Origin: Bacteroidia bacterium
GTDB taxonomy: Bacteria > Bacteroidota > Bacteroidia > Chitinophagales > Chitinophagaceae
DNA: 64,000 nucleotides
NCBI GenBank assembly: GCA_030426665.1
Contig: JAUHYD010000010.1
Coordinates: 1 to 64,000 of the forward strand
Direction of reading: 5' to 3'
Shown here: one piece after another, positions 1 to 10,264 of the stretch
How positions within the stretch are numbered: position 1 is the stretch's first letter
Layout: the number at the start of each line of letters is the position of its first letter
Position numbers and translations under genes: made by a program
The notes under the pieces: generated by a model
What the model was told of the DNA's origin: nothing
Seen by the model: the letters and a program-made list of their open reading frames with translations, nothing else
The model's database searches: none

Positions 1-21
1 CCTGAGCCAGGATCAAACTCT
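1..21 (-). rRNA. rrs: 5' end of 16S rRNA gene (gene continues off the left edge)
   Basis: Positions 2-21 CTGAGCCAGGATCAAACTCT are the reverse complement of the universal 27F site AGAGTTTGATCCTGGCTCAG; the exact 5' boundary of the mature rRNA is not determined. Confidence 0.95.
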
Positions 22-215
22 CCATTGTAAATGAATTGTTCAAAACTGACTGATGTTCTCAAATGTTAATTTTCGGAAAATCAATCGTTTTAATTATTGT
101 TTTCGCTGTTTCACCTAAACTCCTCAACCAGTAAACTGATCAATTCATTCAGGTGACTTACCTGTGGTAACGAACTTCATCGTTACCACGCTGTTGCTAT
201 TTTGTTTTCCAATCT

Positions 216-225
216 CTCAAAGAAC
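216..225 (-). promoter_or_regulatory. boxA-like antitermination element in rRNA leader
   Basis: Minus strand reads GTTCTTTGAG(AGATTGGAAAACAAA), resembling boxA motifs in rRNA leaders, about 200 nt upstream of 16S. Confidence 0.55.
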
Positions 226-389
226 TTTATCCATTTTGTCACCTCAACAATAAGCCGAGTTGACTATGAATTCTGACGATGCACAAGGGCTTGAACCTCG
301 CTCACAGCCTTTAACTGCTCATCTTTTCCTGTTACTATTTTAAGAACTTTTTGTTACTTTTTTGCTACCCCTTTCTCTGTAACGGAGTG

Positions 390-421
390 CAAAGGTAGAA
401 GGTTGTTTTGACACCACCAAA
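390..421 (-). promoter_or_regulatory. Bacteroidota-type promoter (proximal rRNA promoter)
   Basis: Minus strand TTTG (421-418), N20, TACCTTTG (397-390), matching the -33/-7 consensus TTTG/TAnnTTTG. Confidence 0.7.
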
Positions 422-515
422 TGTTTTTTTGAATTTATTTTTAAACCCTAAAACACTAACCAAATCAACCCGCTTTTTAAAGAACTTTTCCCGCACCGTT
501 TCCGCTAAGGGACGG

Positions 516-546
516 CAAAGATAGAACCCTTTTTGTTCTCCACAAA
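516..546 (-). promoter_or_regulatory. Bacteroidota-type promoter (distal rRNA promoter)
   Basis: Minus strand TTTG (546-543), N19, TATCTTTG (523-516). Confidence 0.7.
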
Positions 547-685
547 GACTTTTCTCAAGTATCTTAAAACTATTTCCTGAACCCACCCAAACAAACAGCC
601 GAAAGCCGCCACCACCGCTATTATAAGAAATTTACTACCTTAGTACTGTACAAGAACTAACCGCAAACCACAAGCAAATAACACC

Positions 686-1210
686 ATGAAAAACCTGCAA
701 AACGAGATAAGAATATACTGCTCCGGAAGAAAAGGGCTGCAACTAATGCTGCTAAGTACCCTATCTGAGCTACTCCCTGCCTATCTTATTTTAGAAAAAG
801 GCGGTCAACCAATCTATTGGATATTCGTCGCAATATTCGGTTTAGGGTTCCTCTTGGGTTTGTACCTGATATTCAATAGAAAACCTCAAATAGTCCTTAA
901 TGAGGCAGGCATACTCGACAAATCGATGAGCAGCACGCGGATAAACTGGGAATCAATAAAGGGAGTACACAAAGTAACTGTATATCGGTTGACCATCATC
1001 AGGCTGGTAATAGATGAACAACTGGCACCCATATATAAGAAGGGGAAAGCTGACGGAACAACAGGACGGCTTTACGGCTCAGGGCTTATAGGGCTGGACC
1101 TAAACACGGAGCACACAAATGCAAACCCCGACAAACTACTGAGCAAAATTGAAATGCTAATAAATAGTAAAGGCACTGAACGTGTAAAAATGCTGAATAT
1201 CGGCTTGTAG
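686..1210 (+). CDS. Small two-TM membrane protein, STM3941-like
   Basis: 174 aa ORF with two N-terminal hydrophobic segments followed by a PH-like soluble part. Confidence 0.65.
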   Translation: MKNLQNEIRIYCSGRKGLQLMLLSTLSELLPAYLILEKGGQPIYWIFVAIFGLGFLLGLYLIFNRKPQIVLNEAGILDKSMSSTRINWESIKGVHKVTVYRLTIIRLVIDEQLAPIYKKGKADGTTGRLYGSGLIGLDLNTEHTNANPDKLLSKIEMLINSKGTERVKMLNIGL

Positions 1211-1813
1211 ATGAGCGAGATTACCGTCCTACTCATTACAAAGGCCGACATTCTTACTACCTGCGCCATATCTCCCCTACTTGCATGCACTAACCTAGTA
1301 CTGTGGCACCAATGTAATCATTAATATAATGACAGCATTCCTGACTTTGTCCCGGCCAGCCGTGGATTCAGTTCTCTCAATTATATATAGTACAGCACAA
1401 TTGTACATCGCAGTATTCCCTACTTTGTTCAATTGCCATTACCTCATTCCAAAACTCACTCCATTAATTAGAATTCATTTATGGTTGGCGTACCGGATTA
1501 ACAGCAGCCATATTCATAGCACATCCCCCAATGCTTAGCACCAACAGAAATACGACCAATTCAACTGACAATTACAGCATTTCCCACACCCGACACATAT
1601 AAACAATGTAAATTTGAATTGCTTTTTTTATACAGGCACCAAAGTATACGTTTGGTAATTGTATGTTTTAACAACCGGATCGACGCCTAACAATCACTTC
1701 AGCGCTACACTCACCTACAAGTAATTATTATTTTTTCTACCACCACACACAATACTTAAATTTGTACATTTACGATATAGTGATTTTCTAAATCAAGAAA
1801 TAACCGGAGTTTT

Positions 1814-4800
1814 ATGACAAGAATATTTTTAACCCTACTTCTATTATGTTTCAGCAATGCAATTAATGCACAAACGGCGGCAGCATATTCATTTACTTCG
1901 CTTCCTAGTCCGTTTACCAGTATTGCAACTACCGGAACTGCTGTACCTACTTTAAGTGCCGACAATGTAACTGCAGCGAGTATACCTATTGGCTTCACAT
2001 TTCTATATTGCGGCACACCATACACAACGCTCTCTGCATGTAGTAATGGTTGGGTTTCATTAACCGAGTCGCCGTCTGTTGCATCCAGCAACTTGTCCGG
2101 CCTGATCGATGGAGCGGGTTGGTTAATGCCTTTTTGGGATGACTTAGACGGAACCTCCGGAACGGCTTATTACGAGACTTCAGGAGTAGCCCCAAACCGT
2201 ATTTTTACTTTTGAGTGGAACAATTGGGAAACCGTGTCGGGTACCGGCCGGGCAACATTCCAGGTAAGATTATACGAAACGTATAACCTTGTAGACTTTC
2301 ACTACGGTCCAACATCCATTGCCGGAGCCAATGCAACAATCGGCATATCAAACGATAACGTTTCCGACTGGCAAACACTGTCAGATGCGTCTATAACACC
2401 TACCGTTTTTCCTGCGCCGGTATTCGAAACTACTGTACCTACGACATCTGCTGATGGAAGACTATTTCGCTGGACACCGTCGGACTGCCCTGTTTCACCT
2501 ATTACGGGCGTATCATCGGTATGTACCGGTGGTTTTGCATTAATGTCCAGTATATCATCCGGTTTGCTATGGAGCAGCAGCGACCCGTCTGTAGCTACTA
2601 TTACTGCAGGTACGGGAGCAGTTACCGGTATATCTGTGGGTACAACTACGATCACTTACATGTCGCCATTGGGTTGTTATGCAACCAAAACACTGACAGT
2701 CACCGGTACGCCGCCAATTACGGGTACGTTTTCATTGTGCACGGGGGTTCCTGAGACATTTACCCACGTTACTCCCGGAGGAACATGGAGCAGCAGTAAT
2801 ACGGCCGTGGCAACCGTCGGTGTAGGCACCGGTGTAGTTGATGGCGTATCGGCGGGCACCGCCAGAATTACATACAGAATGGGAGGAGGCTGCAAGGCTT
2901 CCGTTGAGATTACTGTCAATACAAGTCCGGCACCAATTACCGGCACAACAATTGTTTGTGAGGGATCGGGTTCTACACTAAGTACTACATCGACCGGTGG
3001 CTTCTGGAGTAGTAGCGACGGTAGTATCGCGTCTGTTGATGGCTCCGGAAACATGACTGGCATAACAGACGGAAGTGCCACTATTTCCTACACGTTACCC
3101 TCCGGCTGCGCAAGTATTGCTCCCGTCACTATCAACCCGGTACCTGCAGCGATAACCGGCAGCACGGGACTATGCATATTTGGGACTACTCCGCTTAGCA
3201 GTGCGTCTGCCGGTGGCACATGGACGAGCAGTAGTCCGGCAATAGCGACTATAGATGCATCCGGTCTGGTAACAGCCGGCCCGACTGCCGGTAGCTCCGT
3301 AATAACATATACTTTGCCAAGTGGCTGTTTTGCAACAACAACCGTAAATGTTGTCGTAGTTGTTGCACCCATTGTCGGCTCAACAACCACCTGTCGCAAT
3401 GAAGACTACACCTACAGCAATGCCTCCCCCGGAGGTGTATGGAGTAGCAGCAATCCATCGGTAGGCACCATTGACGCAGCCGGATCGTTTACCCCGTTAA
3501 CTGTCGGCACCACCACAATAAGTTACACACTTGGCTCAGGTTGTCTATCGTTGACTGTCGTTACCGTAAATCCAAACGAATACATAACCGGTGTTGCTAC
3601 GCTATGCCAAGGCGCAACAACAACCATGAGTAACCCACTGACCGGAGGCACATGGTCAAGTTCGGACGCGTCTATTTTCACAGTTCACCCGTCAACTGGT
3701 GATGTTACGGGCGTCAGCGGCGGTACCGCTACGCTCAATTATACAAATACAAATGGTTGTACCACCAACACCGACATTACAGTTAACCCTACACCTTCTC
3801 CCATAACGGGTAATCGGTTGATTTGTGTTGGCAACAACACACTTTTAGGCAGTATGCCGGCGGGTGGGACCTGGAGTAGTGGCAATATTGCTGTTGCGTC
3901 CATAGGCTCGTCATCAGGAGATGCTTTCGGGATCACTGCAGGCACCGCAGACATAACCTATACGTCTGCTTCGGGTTGTGTCACCACAGCTGTCTTAACG
4001 GTGAGCCCTACACTTGCTCCAATCGTTGGAGACCTTTCAGTTTGTCCGACGTTTACTTCATTACTTACCCACCCCTTAACAGGTGGCACATGGACAAGTA
4101 GCGACGCAACAATAGCAACTGTCGGATTTTCGTCAGGTATTTTAGCAGGAGTAAACCCATCGGGAGGAACAGCAACCATAACTTACTCGCCGCTGACATC
4201 GGGTTGCTTCATTACAGCAACTGCCACGGTGTTGCCCACACCAGCTATTTCTGTAGCCGGATCCTCCTCAATTTGCGTGGGAGCAACTGCTACGGTGAGC
4301 ACATCAATGAGTGGCTCAACCTGGACCAGTTCCAATGCATCGGTAGCAACTGTAAGTACATTGTCCGGTCTAGTTACAGGTATATCCGGCGGCACAACCT
4401 CCATAACTTGCTTTGGCAGTAACGGATGCAACAATAACGTCACATTTACCGTAAACACCCCGCCATCAGCTATTAGCGGGCCTGTGTTGGTATGTCCCGG
4501 CACGAGCATTACCCTGAGTAGTAGCCCAACCGGCGGAACATGGAGCAGTAGCACCCCGGCAAACGCCACTGTTGGAGCAGGAACGGGGGTTGTAACCGGC
4601 ATTGCACCAGGGACAACAACTATTACTTATACGCTACCCACGGGCTGTACAGCTACAACTGAAATCTCAGTATTAAATGTACCGGTAGCAACCATTACAC
4701 CTATAGGGGACACCGTACTGTGTCCCGGCGATTTTGTAACGTTGACTTCCAGCACAGTAGGAGGCGCAACCTATCAGTGGTATAAAGGGGGCACCCCAAT

Positions 4801-6346
4801 ATCAGGAGCCCTTACCCCTACCTACGTTGCTACCACACCCGGCAATTATCAGGTACGAGTATCAGTAGGTACAGGCTGCGGGGAAACGTCCATACCTATG
4901 TCCGTTTCAGTGGTACCAGCTGTAGCGAACATAACTGTTCCGGGCACCTCAACAACTACCTGCGCCGGAACACCCGTTGTACTAAATGCGAATACCGGTG
5001 TCGGCCTTACTTACCAATGGGAACTGGGGGGCACGCCGCTGCCCGGTGCTACAATGGACACGCACAACGCAACTACGAGCGGGACATATACTGTAAGGGT
5101 TACCAACAGTGTGGGATGTTGGGCTGTTTCATCCCCTGTAACCATTTCTGTGTTGCCTGCTCCGGCCAATACGGTTACAACTTCGGGACCACTATCTTTC
5201 TGTATAGGCAGCAATGTTACGCTCACAGCGGCTACAGGAACGGGCTATACTTACCAATGGTTCAATTCTGCCGGAACGATTGCAGGTGCCACCTCAGCGG
5301 CTTTCACAACAACAACAACCGAAAGTTATCATGCTATCGTTACGAGTCCATCCGGCTGTGTTACTAATTCCGACACAAGCGATGTGATAGTAAATACTTT
5401 GCCTGATGCGACAATAGCATCAACCGGCCCACACATATTCTGTGCGGGTGGCTTTGTTTCACTTGTAGCGGCAGCGGGCTTCAATTACCAATGGTATAGA
5501 AGTGGCAGTCCTATAGCCGGTGCTACCAATGCAGCCTATGTAGCATCTACGAGTGGTGGATACAGAGTTAAAGTCACAAATGCAACAACCGGTTGCAGCA
5601 GTCTTACCGGTGCCGATACCGTAGTGACGGCTATCTCAACGGCATCAGTAGTACCACTTACCCCTGCTAAATTTTGCTGGGGCGGAAGCTCATTATTATC
5701 CACAAGTCTATCGGGTTTGGGTGCTGCATTAAACTATCAATGGTCATTTAACGGCGTTGTAATACCGGGAGCAACAAGCACAACATATAACGCGTCTGTA
5801 ACCGGAAACTACGAATGTTCCATATCTGTTCCTACGAGCTGTACCATCTCTACAGGCCCGCTGGCAGTAACAGAGATGCCGTTGCCCGACCCGCCAATTT
5901 CGTTTAATGGTACAACTCTTAGAACTGATAACTACTACATTTCCTATCAATGGTACAAAAATCTAGTAGCTATTCCGGGGGCAGTAACTTACCATACACC
6001 GTCTACAGGGATTGGCAATTATAAAGTAGCAGTTACGGATACTAATGGATGCCAGTCTGTAAGTGCAGTATATGTGGTTACAGTCAGCTTACCAACAGAC
6101 GTAGTGGATGTAAACAGTACGGAAGTGAAAATATTCCCTAATCCGGCACAAAAGACTATTCATATAGAATGTATGACTGACGTACGTGTGGTAGTCAGCG
6201 GAATAGATGGTAGAAAACTAATAAGTTCACAAGACTCAAAAAATATAGACATCAGCGCACTTGCGGATGGCATGTATATTATCACTGTGTTTGATAAAGA
6301 AAACACCCTACTGAAAACACAAAAAATTATAAAAAAATCAGAGTAG
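1814..6346 (+). CDS. Giant secreted Ig-like (BIG2-type) repeat protein with T9SS C-terminal sorting domain
   Basis: 1510 aa; signal peptide; about 10 repeats with GG-x-WSSSxxxxATV...TGxxxGTxTITY; then YQWYxxGxxIxGA Ig-like repeats; C-terminus VKIFPNPAQKTIHIE...GMYIITVFDKENTLLKTQKIIKK. Confidence 0.92.
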   Translation: MTRIFLTLLLLCFSNAINAQTAAAYSFTSLPSPFTSIATTGTAVPTLSADNVTAASIPIGFTFLYCGTPYTTLSACSNGWVSLTESPSVASSNLSGLIDGAGWLMPFWDDLDGTSGTAYYETSGVAPNRIFTFEWNNWETVSGTGRATFQVRLYETYNLVDFHYGPTSIAGANATIGISNDNVSDWQTLSDASITPTVFPAPVFETTVPTTSADGRLFRWTPSDCPVSPITGVSSVCTGGFALMSSISSGLLWSSSDPSVATITAGTGAVTGISVGTTTITYMSPLGCYATKTLTVTGTPPITGTFSLCTGVPETFTHVTPGGTWSSSNTAVATVGVGTGVVDGVSAGTARITYRMGGGCKASVEITVNTSPAPITGTTIVCEGSGSTLSTTSTGGFWSSSDGSIASVDGSGNMTGITDGSATISYTLPSGCASIAPVTINPVPAAITGSTGLCIFGTTPLSSASAGGTWTSSSPAIATIDASGLVTAGPTAGSSVITYTLPSGCFATTTVNVVVVVAPIVGSTTTCRNEDYTYSNASPGGVWSSSNPSVGTIDAAGSFTPLTVGTTTISYTLGSGCLSLTVVTVNPNEYITGVATLCQGATTTMSNPLTGGTWSSSDASIFTVHPSTGDVTGVSGGTATLNYTNTNGCTTNTDITVNPTPSPITGNRLICVGNNTLLGSMPAGGTWSSGNIAVASIGSSSGDAFGITAGTADITYTSASGCVTTAVLTVSPTLAPIVGDLSVCPTFTSLLTHPLTGGTWTSSDATIATVGFSSGILAGVNPSGGTATITYSPLTSGCFITATATVLPTPAISVAGSSSICVGATATVSTSMSGSTWTSSNASVATVSTLSGLVTGISGGTTSITCFGSNGCNNNVTFTVNTPPSAISGPVLVCPGTSITLSSSPTGGTWSSSTPANATVGAGTGVVTGIAPGTTTITYTLPTGCTATTEISVLNVPVATITPIGDTVLCPGDFVTLTSSTVGGATYQWYKGGTPISGALTPTYVATTPGNYQVRVSVGTGCGETSIPMSVSVVPAVANITVPGTSTTTCAGTPVVLNANTGVGLTYQWELGGTPLPGATMDTHNATTSGTYTVRVTNSVGCWAVSSPVTISVLPAPANTVTTSGPLSFCIGSNVTLTAATGTGYTYQWFNSAGTIAGATSAAFTTTTTESYHAIVTSPSGCVTNSDTSDVIVNTLPDATIASTGPHIFCAGGFVSLVAAAGFNYQWYRSGSPIAGATNAAYVASTSGGYRVKVTNATTGCSSLTGADTVVTAISTASVVPLTPAKFCWGGSSLLSTSLSGLGAALNYQWSFNGVVIPGATSTTYNASVTGNYECSISVPTSCTISTGPLAVTEMPLPDPPISFNGTTLRTDNYYISYQWYKNLVAIPGAVTYHTPSTGIGNYKVAVTDTNGCQSVSAVYVVTVSLPTDVVDVNSTEVKIFPNPAQKTIHIECMTDVRVVVSGIDGRKLISSQDSKNIDISALADGMYIITVFDKENTLLKTQKIIKKSE

Positions 6347-6615
6347 TTATCGTTCAAAATCATTGAAAATTTGGCAATGCAACAGCGTTACAGCAAATGG
6401 CTGAAGGCTTCAATATTGTTACCACAAAGCCTTAGTCACTTTGTAGCAAAAATCGACTTGACTAATGTGTGAACGGTGAACTATTCGCCAATGCAAGCGC
6501 TTCATTGCATCACGCTCCGCATTAACGATAATTACAATATTAAATTTCGGTAACTCTTAAAATTTTGCGGTCGTGTTATTTTGCGTACGTTGGGTTTCCG
6601 TATCTTGGCACTCCT

Positions 6616-7497
6616 ATGATAAACTACAATACCAAAGCCTGGTTATCGAGCATATTCATCTTTAAGAAAGCTGACACACTGCGTCAGCTGCTTCCTCTTA
6701 TTATATTAGTTAGTGCATATACAGCCACTATTGTTTACATAGAAACAGACTGGCTGCAAATACCTAAAGACCACCCTATCAGACATCTGAATGTTATACA
6801 ATCGCTGCTCGGATTTGTCATTTCTTTACTAATAGTATTTCGTACCAATACCGCATACGACCGCTGGTGGGAAGGAAGAAAGCAATGGGGCGCACTGGTA
6901 AACTGCAGCAGAAACCTCGCGATAAAAGTAAACGCTATCCTACCCCACAACGACATCCAAAATCGACAATTTTTTGAGCAAATAATTCCGGCATTTTCGT
7001 CGGCACTGCAACATCACCTTCAAGCCGAAACAACCCGACTGCAGTTGGACACCGAACCGCATCCAGAGATACCGGACTTCGACAAAACTGAACACGTCCC
7101 GAACCATATAGCATCATTGATGGCCGACAAACTAAACCAGCTATACCGAGACAAAATAATAACAGGCGACCAACTCATAACTATGAACCCGGAGCTACAG
7201 GCTTTTCTGGATATTTGCGGCGCCTGCGAGCGCATAAAAAACACACCCATCCCCTATTCTTACAGTGTGTTCATCAAGAAGTTCATCTTCATGTATATAA
7301 TTACACTTCCCATAGGCATGTCTTTCTCGCTGAGTTATCTGCTCGTACCGGTTATTGCGTTTGTATTCTATGTGCTTACAAGCCTCGAAATGATTGCCGA
7401 AGAAATCGAAGACCCATTCGGAACGGACGCCAACGACCTCCCAATGACTAAAATGGCTTCAAACATCAAGAGAAATGTAGAGGAGATTTTCGCATGA
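6616..7497 (+). CDS. Bestrophin/UPF0187 family chloride-channel-like membrane protein
   Basis: FRTNTAYDRWWEGRKQWGALVNCSRNLA, typical of the family; internal ATG at 6616 preferred over 6565. Confidence 0.88.
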   Translation: MINYNTKAWLSSIFIFKKADTLRQLLPLIILVSAYTATIVYIETDWLQIPKDHPIRHLNVIQSLLGFVISLLIVFRTNTAYDRWWEGRKQWGALVNCSRNLAIKVNAILPHNDIQNRQFFEQIIPAFSSALQHHLQAETTRLQLDTEPHPEIPDFDKTEHVPNHIASLMADKLNQLYRDKIITGDQLITMNPELQAFLDICGACERIKNTPIPYSYSVFIKKFIFMYIITLPIGMSFSLSYLLVPVIAFVFYVLTSLEMIAEEIEDPFGTDANDLPMTKMASNIKRNVEEIFA

Positions 7498-7582
7498 GCG
7501 TGGCACGCAAACCCTGATTTTTAGCCGCCATTGCTTACCTTTGCCACCCGAAAACAAAAACTCACAAATAAGATATATAGAT

Positions 7583-8497
7583 ATGCAACATTCAATCACA
7601 AACGTAACGGTTATAGGTTCAGGAACAATGGGGAATGGCATTTGCCACGTGTTCGCACAGAAAGGCTACAATGTCAGTATGATGGACATAAATCAGGATG
7701 CACTGGACAGAGCAATGGCAACCATCAATAAAAACATGGACCGTCAGGTAACAAAAGGTCTGATAACTGAAGAAGACAAACAACAGTCAATTGCCCGCAT
7801 TACTACCTATACTGATATGGCTACGGCCGTACAAAATGCGCATCTTGTAGTGGAGGCAGCAACCGAGAACGTTGAGTTGAAACTAAACATCTTCCGCGAC
7901 CTCGACAAGCATTGTCCGGAGGGCTGTATTCTGGCGTCCAATACGTCTTCTATTTCTATTACAAAAATCGCTTCTGTTACTAATCGCCCGGAGAAAGTGA
8001 TAGGCATGCACTTCATGAATCCGGTTCCGGTAATGAAGCTAATTGAGGTGATTAACGGCTATGCAACGTCTGAAGATGTAACCAAAACCATACACAGCCT
8101 TTCAGAAAACTTAGGCAAAGTACCATGCGTAGCCAACGACTATCCTGGCTTTATAGCCAACCGCATATTGCTACCCATGATTAACGAAGCAATCATTGCA
8201 CTGCAGGAAGGCGTGGCAGGTGTAGCCGAAATTGACACCATCATGAAATTAGGTATGGCGCACCCAATGGGACCATTGCAACTGGCAGACTTTATAGGTC
8301 TGGATACCTGCTTATCTATCCTGAATGTATTGCACTCCGGCATCGGTAACCCAAAGTATGCACCGTCAACCCTTCTGGTAAATATGGTACAGGCAGGCAA
8401 ATTGGGTGCTAAATCCGGCGAAGGTTTTTACAAATACACAAAGGGCAGTAAGGAACTGGTGGTTAGCGCAGCATTTGCTACAAAAGAGTGGAAGTAA
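7583..8497 (+). CDS. 3-hydroxybutyryl-CoA / 3-hydroxyacyl-CoA dehydrogenase
   Basis: VIGSGTMGNGICHVFAQKGYNV Rossmann motif and GMHFMNPVPVMKLIEVI...NDYPGFIANRILLPMINEAI; ATG at 7583 preferred. Confidence 0.95.
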   Translation: MQHSITNVTVIGSGTMGNGICHVFAQKGYNVSMMDINQDALDRAMATINKNMDRQVTKGLITEEDKQQSIARITTYTDMATAVQNAHLVVEAATENVELKLNIFRDLDKHCPEGCILASNTSSISITKIASVTNRPEKVIGMHFMNPVPVMKLIEVINGYATSEDVTKTIHSLSENLGKVPCVANDYPGFIANRILLPMINEAIIALQEGVAGVAEIDTIMKLGMAHPMGPLQLADFIGLDTCLSILNVLHSGIGNPKYAPSTLLVNMVQAGKLGAKSGEGFYKYTKGSKELVVSAAFATKEWK

Positions 8498-8572
8498 CAT
8501 TCATCTAAGAACGATAGTACAGAAATAGGTCATAAAAAAAGTTGTATCTTTATTATGACCTATTTTGTTTTT

Positions 8573-8959
8573 ATGAAGTTTGCGGTTCTCATATACTCTT
8601 TTTGTTTTCTTTTCAATTTACAGGCTTATGGACAAGAGCTATCATTACCTTTGACGCAGTCAAAAGCGAATAACACTACCTATGTTATAGACGGTGTAAT
8701 AGTTTACAACCTCGGGCAAGGTGCGAAAAGCAACATACAAATGGGGACATATTCGTGTCCTTTCCCCTTAATACCGCTCCCTCAAAGCAAAAACTTAGAA
8801 AGGGACGACATAGAAAAGCTGCCTTGTAATTCTCTTGACGAATTAGCTGCAACCCAACCGAACATCCACCAACAACGACGTGGCGACCCGATAAACATAA
8901 AAAACGGGGGGACATACGGCACTCTATATATTTTAGACGGTGTACAGCTAATGCGGTAA
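8573..8959 (+). CDS. Small secreted protein resembling a TonB-receptor plug fragment
   Basis: Signal peptide; DDIEKLPCNSLDELAATQPNIHQQRRGDPINIKNGGTYGTLYILDGVQ resembles a plug domain but the ORF stops there. Confidence 0.5.
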   Translation: MKFAVLIYSFCFLFNLQAYGQELSLPLTQSKANNTTYVIDGVIVYNLGQGAKSNIQMGTYSCPFPLIPLPQSKNLERDDIEKLPCNSLDELAATQPNIHQQRRGDPINIKNGGTYGTLYILDGVQLMR

Positions 8960-8985
8960 AGGCGCAGCTAGAAAATCTTACCGTA

Positions 8986-9507
8986 ATGTGCTTTTATTCG
9001 ATGAAAATACATACACTAATTCTAATTTTCTCTTCATTCGCGAATATTGCTTTTTGCCAAAAGCAATACGATAGGTTTGATGGCGCAATCGGCCTTCTGT
9101 CTGGCAAATCCTGCTATTTGAGCATCGGGCGCTCAGAAGATAATTATAGTATGTGGTCTTTTACCGATAGCACCGACTACTTTACATTTTCCGAAAAGGC
9201 GTTTTCATATCCAACACTCAAAATAAAAGGGCAACGTTGCTTACAGCTTACACAACAGACACATGTAGCTGACCCAATCAGCAACACAATGAGATTAATA
9301 GGAATGAGTTGCCCGCTCATTTTGTGTTTTACTAATAAAGTAAACAATGAGAATAAATATGAAATAATAATGCAATCCGAAAACGTTGGTAAAACGAAAG
9401 GCAGTTTGAGTTTCATTTCGGATAGCCTCTTTTTATTGCAGCCCGGCCTAACTTCTCCCCGTGAATATTATAGAGTCATTTTGCCACCTACAGGCGTTTC
9501 AAAATAA
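8986..9507 (+). CDS. Hypothetical secreted protein
   Basis: 173 aa ORF with signal-peptide-like N-terminus. Confidence 0.55.
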   Translation: MCFYSMKIHTLILIFSSFANIAFCQKQYDRFDGAIGLLSGKSCYLSIGRSEDNYSMWSFTDSTDYFTFSEKAFSYPTLKIKGQRCLQLTQQTHVADPISNTMRLIGMSCPLILCFTNKVNNENKYEIIMQSENVGKTKGSLSFISDSLFLLQPGLTSPREYYRVILPPTGVSK

Positions 9508-9536
9508 AAAAAATGGAAAGAGCTAGCTTAAAAAGT

Positions 9537-10196
9537 CTATAACGTGTAACTCACCCCAACCGTTGCGGGGAACGAAATGACATACAATCTACTCCCAAGC
9601 CCCATGTAGTTTGCCGAAAGTTCAGCATTAACACCCCAATGCTTGCTTATAGCATATCTGGCACCAACCTGTACTGCGGCGGAATAGTTGAGGCCCATAC
9701 CTGAGTGTCCTCTGGTTACATCGGTTTCCCGGCCCTCTATTTTTGTCATCTGTGTACCACCTAATGAAACACCACCATACATAGTAAACTTGCCGATATC
9801 AACTTTCCTATTCAGGAAAACAAGGTATTGAATGTATTTTAGGGTATAGGTCGGGTTGTATGCTTCGAAGATAACCCGCTGCATGTCTCTATCCGAAACA
9901 CCCGAAGGCCAATAAAAATCGAAGATTGTGTTTGGGTCTATATGGTACCGACCGGAAATACTTGCCTCTCCTACAGAGCCTCCTATTTGCCATCTATCAG
10001 TATTATAGCTACCTTTCAAGTTATATAATGGAAAAGTCCTTACAGACCTATTTTCAGGAGGCACACTTTCATTGTGCTTGGCGTGCAGCGAAGGACTGCA
10101 ATTACGTCCATAATTTAAGTTAATTTCTATGTTTTGCGCCTTCGCCGGAACATAAACTAATACAAATAACGCAGCGAGAGTAAATACAGGTTTCAT
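9537..10196 (-). CDS. Outer-membrane beta-barrel protein
   Basis: Signal peptide, alternating amphipathic strands, GYxYTL-type end (ATVGVSYTL). Confidence 0.7.
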   Translation of the reverse strand: MKPVFTLAALFVLVYVPAKAQNIEINLNYGRNCSPSLHAKHNESVPPENRSVRTFPLYNLKGSYNTDRWQIGGSVGEASISGRYHIDPNTIFDFYWPSGVSDRDMQRVIFEAYNPTYTLKYIQYLVFLNRKVDIGKFTMYGGVSLGGTQMTKIEGRETDVTRGHSGMGLNYSAAVQVGARYAISKHWGVNAELSANYMGLGSRLYVISFPATVGVSYTL

Positions 10197-10264
10197 ATAG
10201 GTCACTTTAATATAAAGAATACTAAAGGTACATAAACGTTACTGACAATAAAAATATTGCTCAA

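Noticed and set aside
365-586. 73 aa minus-strand ORF upstream of 16S.
   Set aside because: Overlaps both predicted rRNA promoters; almost certainly spurious.
2302-4602. Series of long antisense ORFs opposite the 1814..6346 repeat gene.
   Set aside because: Val/Pro-rich shadow frames from Thr/Gly/Ser-rich repeats; no independent coding signals. The same applies to + strand ORFs opposite 58180..64000.
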